Below are positions 61,322 through 64,000 of a stretch of 64,000 bases of DNA, in pieces. Where the stretch lies: the NCBI GenBank assembly GCA_956465555.1, contig OY101131.1, positions 75,469 to 139,468 on the forward strand, written 5' to 3'. Positions within the stretch are counted from its first letter, which is position 1, and each line of letters starts with the position of its first letter. The notes under the pieces were generated by a model. The model did no database searches, was not told the DNA's origin, and saw only the letters and a program-made list of their open reading frames with translations. The translations under genes and the position numbers were made by a program. This stretch comes from Nitzschia sp. pyKryTriq1 (Eukaryota > Bacillariophyta > Bacillariophyceae > Bacillariales > Bacillariaceae).

Positions 61322-62431
61322 ATGTCCGATCCTGCTGCCAAGCCGATACGAAAATGGACTCCCAAAAAGCCTGCTCCTGGAGAAGCACTTCCGAGTTTGT
61401 TTGCGGCAGCAGCTGCAGCGACTCCCAAAAAGAATAAGAGTGCTGGTGGAGGAGGAGGCTACACACCAACCAAGAACAAATCCTTCAGTCCTGCGACTAC
61501 GACATATAGCAGCAAAACTCCATCAACTACATCAACCACGCCAACCAGCAATGATATTGCCACAAGCAGTAGTATCCCACGAAAGAACAAGTCGTTCAAT
61601 ACAGCCCTTCTTGCTGGTACTAGTAGCAATAGTAGAAGAACTCCTCTCTCGTCGACGACCACCAATTCGGGAAGTGATGCTACGAATACAGGACTTCCAT
61701 CCCTATTTGCCGCCTCGACCAAGATCTCAAAGGCTCCTACTCCTCCACGTAAAATAACAACACCCACAGCCAAGGATGATGAGCAACCGCCAACCACCGC
61801 AACCTCCTCCTCCACCAGCAGCAGTAACATTCCTCCTCGACGGGCATCGCCCACACCACCACCGGCACCGGCACCGGCACCACCGATTATTTCGACCCCC
61901 GCATCCGTCACCGGACGGACTCGAGGGACTCATGACACGGATAGTACGGCGTTTGAAGTGGCATCGACAGAGGAAGAGGATCTAGTAACGCCGCCGCCTC
62001 CCACCACCACCACAAGAACGACGACGTCGGCAGGATATTCCTATCCCTATCCCACCACACTTGAAACACCAGCCAAGACGAAAACCACTTCTACTAGTAC
62101 CACTACGAGTAGCGCAACTCTTCCCGTATCTTCGGTGCACTTGGCATCCAATGACAAAAAATCTCCACAAGATGGAGATGATGATGATGGCTCGTCTTGC
62201 ACGTCTGAATTGACGGATTTGTATCAACTTCAGGCAAGACAAAAGCTGACGACGACTACTAGCAGTACTTTTGCCGCAGCAGCCGCCACCAATGAGGATG
62301 ATGATGGTGATGATGATGAAAAGAAGAAAAAAGACCAGGATGATGTGGACGATGATGATGATGATGACGACGACGATTCCGTTTCGATTAGCAGTGTGGA
62401 AATCTCGTCGGACGAAGAAGAAGACGACTGA
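61322..62431 (+). CDS. Acidic-tailed low-complexity hypothetical protein
   Basis: A 369-residue protein. The N-terminal part has a basic start (KPIRKWTPKKPAPGEALPSL) and two LPSLFAA motifs (about residues 23-29 and 125-131), three KNKS motifs and repeated TPTK or TPKK. The middle is Thr/Ser/Pro-rich. The C-terminus is strongly acidic (long Asp run, then SISSVEISSDEEEDD). The pattern (basic N-terminus, Asp/Glu tail) suits a nuclear or chromatin-associated disordered protein, but this is inference. No known domain. Confidence 0.62.
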   Translation: MSDPAAKPIRKWTPKKPAPGEALPSLFAAAAAATPKKNKSAGGGGGYTPTKNKSFSPATTTYSSKTPSTTSTTPTSNDIATSSSIPRKNKSFNTALLAGTSSNSRRTPLSSTTTNSGSDATNTGLPSLFAASTKISKAPTPPRKITTPTAKDDEQPPTTATSSSTSSSNIPPRRASPTPPPAPAPAPPIISTPASVTGRTRGTHDTDSTAFEVASTEEEDLVTPPPPTTTTRTTTSAGYSYPYPTTLETPAKTKTTSTSTTTSSATLPVSSVHLASNDKKSPQDGDDDDGSSCTSELTDLYQLQARQKLTTTTSSTFAAAAATNEDDDGDDDEKKKKDQDDVDDDDDDDDDDSVSISSVEISSDEEEDD

Positions 62432-63233
62432 ATTGGCAGTATCTTACGATTTTTTTAGTAGTAGAATACTCCTCTTATCGGTACGGTACTAGTAGTAGAA
62501 GAAGAATGTTTCACTGGTGGCACGGTATTAGTAGAAAAGACGCAAGTACATATCGAATCGAATCGAATAAATAATATCTAGTTTAGGCTGCGCTCTGAGG
62601 TTCGCGTACTCACCCTAGCGGTCATAATAGACACCCCGCGGGCTGAGAGCAGTTGGGCGTGAATAGTCTACTACTAGTAGTAGTGCAAAGTATAATAGTA
62701 CTACTAGGAGCCTGCCACAATAGTTTCAATCTCGGGTCCAACAAGTCGACAACGTCTGTCCTCTGTCCTCGCTCCATCATGCTCGCGTTTGTTGAGAATC
62801 ATTGATTGTGACGTACATCGAACGACGTACAGACGTCGTGACTCGACTCGTTACTCAAACAATACGAGATCAACATCTACTAGACTATATCGATGAACTA
62901 GACAGACCAAGAAGCACGAATTATACTCCGACCTAAACACGAACTACACTCCGATCTAAACACGATTTATACTCCGAAACACGACCTAAAGTGCGGGTCT
63001 GGAAAGTAAAAGAAGCAGCAGAAAGTAGACATCTAAAATAGTCATAATTTGGAAAACGAGAGATTCGTAGGACATATCGTACGACTTATTAGACTAGAGA
63101 CTTCGCAACATACTGTACAGTACTAAAGCCTGAAGCTTACTAGTACACCGAATCGCTACTTTCTGCTAGCCCAAATTATCGATCACTTACCGTAAGTCTA
63201 GCTGGAACAAACGTAAACGAACACGAAAGGAAA
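62432..63233. other. Gap and leader of a retroelement
   Basis: Left part: 3' region of the acidic protein gene. Near 62912-62990 there are three imperfect copies of a ~23-base unit (CACGAATTATACTCCGACCT, CACGAACTACACTCCGATCT, CACGATTTATACTCCGA). The right part is probably leader or LTR sequence of the element at 63234; I could not fix the LTR ends or primer site. Confidence 0.4.
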
Positions 63234-64000
63234 ATGACGAACACGGCGCTATTCGACGCCGAGACCGACGAATTTTCGACCAACAAGGAAACAAGGATCT
63301 ATGTACTCCTTTTTGAAGGTAAGGCCACCGATTGGCCGACCTGGAAAGAGAAGTACCTTGCTCGTGCACGATCGAGCAAGTCAGGACGCAAGATATTCAT
63401 CGATTCGTCCGACCTGAAGTTGGACCTCGATGAGTATCGAGACGAGGACGGAAACGTGCCTGAAGACATTCAAAAAGAGGTCGCGCTCAACGTCAAGTAC
63501 AATGACGTAGCGTACTCAGACCTACTTTTGTCAATGAATACGAAGACAGCCGAAGGGAAGGCTGCGTTCAACATAGTTAAATGGTCAAAGGACCGCAAAA
63601 ATGGGCGCGGAAATGCGCGAGAAGCCTGGAAGAAACTCGTAGAGAAATACGAGCCGAGGAACGCGATGGCGCGGTCCGAACTGCTAAAGCAGTATTACGG
63701 CAAGACGTGCGGGGTAAACGAAGACCCCGAATCCTATATCGCGAAGCTAGACGACCTTCGCTACAGAATCGCAGAGGCCGGCGGACAAATGATTGACGAC
63801 GACGCTCTGATTACGCAAATTCTCAACACGATCCCCAGTAAAGTGTACGGGGACGTAATCGAGATGACGGAATATCAAAAATTAGCGAGCAACGAAGAAA
63901 GCACGGAACACTCGATGACATTAAGTAAAGTCATCGAGATGTTAAGTATTCGGTACCAACGATACCGCAATAACGAAAATAAGAGACAATACAACGGAAG
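63234..64000 (+). mobile_element. Ty1/Copia-type retroelement, gag part, runs off the window
   Basis: An open reading frame from the ATG at 63234 through to the window edge, with a gag-like sequence (FEGKATDWPTWKEKYLARAR, ESYIAKLDDLRYRIAEAG, LITQILNTIPSKVYGDVIE). WPTWKEKYL followed by an ALITQILNTIPS-type helix is the Copia gag pattern. The part inside the window looks whole. Polymerase and the second LTR would be beyond the edge, so I cannot say whether the element as a whole is intact. It has no close match to the 36093-36778 remnant that I can see. Confidence 0.72.

Noticed and set aside
61146-61757. 203-codon plus-strand frame overlapping the acidic protein
   Set aside because: Overlaps the better supported 61322-62431 frame, which has an ATG near the right place and ordered motifs.

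Overview
The window looks like nuclear DNA of a diatom, probably a raphid pennate. Reasons: short-intron or intronless genes with Ser/Thr/Asn/Gln tracts, a DUF6824 protein (a family I know from diatoms), a secreted protein with a PT/PS-rich stalk, Copia-type and Ty3-type retroelement remains, and two GT-AG introns of 93 bases. I see no bacterial-style operons, no rRNA, no convincing tRNA and no CRISPR. Intergenic DNA is unusual: long runs of CTA/TAG/GTA/TAC triplets that are self-complementary, plus about 21 exact copies of the palindrome TACCGGTA.

Left part (0-30 kb). A cysteine-rich secreted protein of unknown role is followed by a repeat-rich gap, then a JMJD7-type JmjC hydroxylase (minus) divergent from a CPA1 Na+/H+ exchanger. 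Next come a cytochrome b561 membrane protein, a short unknown protein flanked by E2F-like sites, a TALE homeodomain protein, a DUF6824 protein, a 2OG-Fe(II) dioxygenase with a basic N-terminus, a Dus1-type tRNA-dihydrouridine synthase with a C-terminal CCCH finger, and the 20S proteasome beta-1 subunit (one intron). A low-complexity ORF follows.

Middle part (31-48 kb). A 970-residue protein joins a domain resembling one found in phage homing-endonuclease-type proteins to a spermidine-synthase-like methyltransferase fold. Two paralogous unknown proteins (34.5-35.4 kb and 39.9-40.9 kb) bracket a broken Copia remnant and an unknown secreted protein. At 41-44 kb a gene for a secreted protein with a PT-rich stalk and hydrophobic tail is split by a Ty3-type retroelement fragment. 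A Ty3 integrase fragment and a fold-back MITE-like repeat follow, then a large membrane-anchored coiled-coil protein.

Right part (49-64 kb). A secreted prolyl-4-hydroxylase-like enzyme and a small probable two-exon gene precede the most notable structure: a tandem duplication of a three-gene block. The block is X (unknown, minus), Y (small protein, plus), Z (DnaJ, minus). The right copy is intact. In the left copy X and Z are decayed and only Y is still open. An acidic low-complexity protein is divergent from the DnaJ gene. The window ends inside the gag region of a Copia-type element that runs off the edge.

The genes look like ordinary, independently transcribed eukaryotic genes. Closely spaced divergent pairs (JmjC/exchanger, X/Y, DnaJ/acidic protein) may share promoters.
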